7,545 bases of DNA. It comes from Gemmatimonadota bacterium. Lineage in GTDB: Bacteria; Latescibacterota; UBA2968; UBA8231. The stretch spans positions 1 to 7,545 of the forward strand of contig JAPPEF010000197.1 of NCBI GenBank assembly GCA_028875335.1, in the 5' to 3' direction. Shown here piece after piece: positions 6,170-7,545 of the stretch. A program made the translations under genes and the position numbers. The notes beneath the pieces are model-generated. The model ran no database searches, was not told where the DNA came from, and was given only the letters and a program-made list of their open reading frames with translations. How positions within the stretch are numbered: the first letter of the stretch is position 1; the number at the start of each line of letters is the position of its first letter.

Positions 6170-6676
6170 ATGACAGCAATAGATGCATCTTGGTATCAAC
6201 GACCAACCGATGTCCCAGAGCGCGTAGCCAGTGGCGGTGTAGTCGTTCGGCTTCACGACGAGCAAATCTTCGTTGCTCTGACACGTGAGGGCGATATGGA
6301 AGAGTATGTCTTACCCAAAGGCGGTGTCGAAGCGGGTGAAGACCTGCTAAAAGCCGCGTACCGTGAAATAAAAGAGGAAACGGGCCTGACAGACTTGACC
6401 CTCGTCAACAAACTCGAAGTCGTCGAACGCTTAACCTATGATAAAGACTTTTGGGCCGTGATCCATCTCTACTTGTTTCACACCGAACAGATTGAAGCTA
6501 CACCAACCGATACAGTCTATCACTATGAGATGAAATGGTTCCCACTTGATCGGCTGCCCGACTTTTTATGGCCTGAGCAGAAAGCATTATTGGAACGTCA
6601 TCAAGAGGATATTGCTCGCGAGATTAAAGCGATATCTGATATGGATAGAAGAAAATCTACACCTCTAACAGAGTAG
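6170..6676 (+). CDS. Nudix hydrolase
   Basis: The 168-residue protein should hydrolyse a nucleoside diphosphate linked to another moiety, using divalent metal. The Nudix box GX5EX7REUXEEXGU is perfect across residues 51-73, from GGVEAGE to REIKEETGL, and is preceded by YVLPKG, a common lead-in in NTP or dinucleoside-polyphosphate hydrolases. The N-terminal strand ASGGVVVRLHDEQIFVAL and the later KWFPLDRLPDFLWPEQKALL complete the usual fold; the C-terminal 30 residues form a charged helix. The gene begins 1 nt after the decarboxylase stop (TAA-C-ATG), with no separate ribosome site except purines in the last decarboxylase codons (TTGGAA), so translation is probably coupled. The sampled GC content of about 48% is unlike that of the decarboxylase. 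Family certain; substrate unknown. Confidence 0.93.
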   Translation: MTAIDASWYQRPTDVPERVASGGVVVRLHDEQIFVALTREGDMEEYVLPKGGVEAGEDLLKAAYREIKEETGLTDLTLVNKLEVVERLTYDKDFWAVIHLYLFHTEQIEATPTDTVYHYEMKWFPLDRLPDFLWPEQKALLERHQEDIAREIKAISDMDRRKSTPLTE

Positions 6677-6679
6677 GAG
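6675..6679 (+). promoter_or_regulatory. Shine-Dalgarno overlapping the Nudix stop codon
   Basis: AGGAG at 6675-6679 shares two bases with the TAG stop of the Nudix gene (6674-6676). It lies 12 nt before the ATG at 6692, slightly long spacing. The overlap indicates coupled translation of the Nudix and GNAT genes and supports this start. Confidence 0.55.
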
Positions 6680-6691
6680 AAGTCAACCTCA

Positions 6692-7255
6692 ATGGAGAAG
6701 CTGACTGAACGCCTGCTCCTGAGGGAGTTCACCAAACAAGACGTGGACGCCGTCGCCGAGTTTAGGAGAGACCCAAGGTATCTGGAATACTACTACCGGC
6801 TTCCCTACACTAGAGAGGAGTGTGCCCGCTTTGTAGACAAGTGCATCGCATGGTCCAAGGAAAGTCCGAGATGCAAGTTCCAGCTAGCCATCACGGACCG
6901 CTCAAATGGGGTATTACTTGGTGACTGCGGGGTACGCACGGAAAGTATTGAGAGTCGGCGAGGCGACATAGGCTACGAGTTGTCGCCCGTTTATTGGGGC
7001 CAGGGCTTTGCATCAGAGGCGGTCCGGGTCATCCTGCAGGTAGGTTTTGAAGATTTGGGACTAGACGAGATTGAAGCCAGATGCGTTGTTGCAAACAAAC
7101 GGTCTGTCCGGCTTCTTCACCGGCTAGGTTTCGAGGAGACGAAGCGCATACCGCTTGGACCGGGTAGAGGCGAATTTGCAGACCGCATGTTGCCCGAGCG
7201 GTGTGTATTTCTCTTGGATCGGGACAAGTGGATTGAGCGTAATCATGTTTTCTAG
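6692..7255 (+). CDS. GNAT N-acetyltransferase, RimJ/RimL type
   Basis: The 187-residue acetyl-CoA-dependent N-acyltransferase has the typical RimJ/RimL-like opening TERLLLREFTKQDVDAVAEF. It continues with FQLAITDRSNGVLLGDCGV, the strand DIGYELSPVYWGQGFASEAV holding the acetyl-CoA pyrophosphate loop (G103, G105, A107), and EARCVVANKRSVRLLHRLGFEE, where N135 and S138 are the usual conserved positions. Relatives acetylate ribosomal protein N-termini, amino acids, antibiotics or other small amines, so the substrate is open. The gene is 15 nt after the Nudix gene and its last 11 nt overlap the start of the next gene, so it belongs to the decarboxylase transcript. Given that context, an aromatic amine from the decarboxylase is a conceivable acceptor, but this is inference from position only. 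Confidence 0.9.
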   Translation: MEKLTERLLLREFTKQDVDAVAEFRRDPRYLEYYYRLPYTREECARFVDKCIAWSKESPRCKFQLAITDRSNGVLLGDCGVRTESIESRRGDIGYELSPVYWGQGFASEAVRVILQVGFEDLGLDEIEARCVVANKRSVRLLHRLGFEETKRIPLGPGRGEFADRMLPERCVFLLDRDKWIERNHVF

Positions 7256-7545
7256 TAGGCCATTTTTTCTGGCTATTTTATGCAGCATCTTCCTCGTGTT
7301 TCCCAATGCATGTAACGGCGGGGATCCTATGAGTAGTCCAGATAGAGACCAGATGGATTCACCCTATACCGTAGGCGTCTATTATTACCCTTGGTACGGC
7401 GGTGATTTTCACGGTGGTCGCTATATGCGCAAAGAGTTGATACCGCCGCAGTTGCCGATGCTGGGCGAGTACGATGATCGCGATCCCGCGGTGATCGCAC
7501 AGCATCTCAAGTGGAGCCGACAGGCCAATATATCGCTGTGGGTGG
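7245..7545 (+). CDS. GH99-like exported protein, probable lipoprotein, 3'-truncated by the window
   Basis: The frame opens at ATG 7245, inside the end of the GNAT gene, and stays open to the window edge (100 codons). Residues 1-23 look like an export signal: SSRPFFLAILCSIFLVFPNAC, with C23 as a possible lipid-attached Cys. The -3 residue is Pro, so the lipobox is not canonical. After a short Ser/Asp-rich linker, VGVYYYPWYGG (residues 43-53) and LPMLGEYDDRDPAVIAQHLKWSRQANISLWV (about 70-100, given only as the region) match the first strand and helix of GH99-like proteins, in which YYPWY and 'LG.YD..DP.V...H..W....GI' are typical. GH99 enzymes act on alpha-mannosides, but the catalytic residues lie beyond the window. 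Location would be periplasm or cell surface. Its overlapping start suggests coupling to the GNAT gene. Confidence 0.75.
   Translation, partial: MFSSRPFFLAILCSIFLVFPNACNGGDPMSSPDRDQMDSPYTVGVYYYPWYGGDFHGGRYMRKELIPPQLPMLGEYDDRDPAVIAQHLKWSRQANISLWV

Noticed and set aside
1..7545. A defence island, phage region, CRISPR array or insertion sequence
   Set aside because: No Cas, nuclease, integrase, transposase or phage structural proteins, no regularly spaced repeats, and no terminal inverted repeats were seen.

Overview
The window reads as bacterial chromosomal DNA. Every recognisable gene lies on the + strand, packed with gaps of 1 to about 90 bp apart from one 292-bp gap after the first gene. There are no RNA genes, insertion sequences, CRISPR arrays or phage genes that I can see. 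The families present are a phytanoyl-CoA dioxygenase-like oxygenase, a DUF4159 protein with a TonB-like N-terminus, a GH99-like lipoprotein, and a mixture of GNAT, Nudix and degenerate metallo-beta-lactamase proteins. This mix recalls uncultured, metabolically rich phyla such as Candidatus Poribacteria, Latescibacteria or related lineages. The TonB-like anchor and the lipoprotein-type signal sequence hint at a double-membrane cell. The taxonomic suggestion is inference only.

Layout. Positions 1-548 hold the 3' part of a PhyH-like Fe(II)/2-oxoglutarate oxygenase gene, closed by a good hairpin terminator at 579-607. An AT-rich gap follows, with a perfect TATAAT box at 678-683 and a leader of about 150 nt. 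Next come three co-directional genes, probably one operon: a ZmaR-type GNAT acetyltransferase (841-1656), a metallo-beta-lactamase-fold protein that has lost part of its metal site (1683-2429), and a 308-residue alpha/alpha-toroid (prenyltransferase/squalene-cyclase repeat) protein (2469-3395). A well-formed sigma70-type promoter straddles the end of the toroid gene and precedes a membrane-anchored DUF4159 protein (3464-4666), which carries an internal 13-residue tandem duplication. After an 89-bp gap comes a complete group II aromatic-L-amino-acid decarboxylase (4756-6168), followed within 1 nt by a Nudix hydrolase (6170-6676), then a RimJ/RimL-type GNAT (6692-7255). The last gene, a GH99-like exported protein, starts inside the GNAT gene at 7245 and runs off the window.

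How the genes work together. The decarboxylase, Nudix and GNAT genes look translationally linked and could make and then acylate an aromatic amine, but this is inference from position. Base composition is a mosaic: 60-base stretches sampled by eye are about 62-70% GC in the decarboxylase and about 67% in the oxygenase, but about 45-48% in the toroid, DUF4159 and Nudix genes. This suggests gene-by-gene assembly from different sources. I see no coherent new defence or biosynthetic system. The most unusual items are the TonB-like/DUF4159 fusion with its 13-residue repeat, the degenerate metallo-beta-lactamase next to a toroid protein without a cyclase motif, and the composition mosaic.
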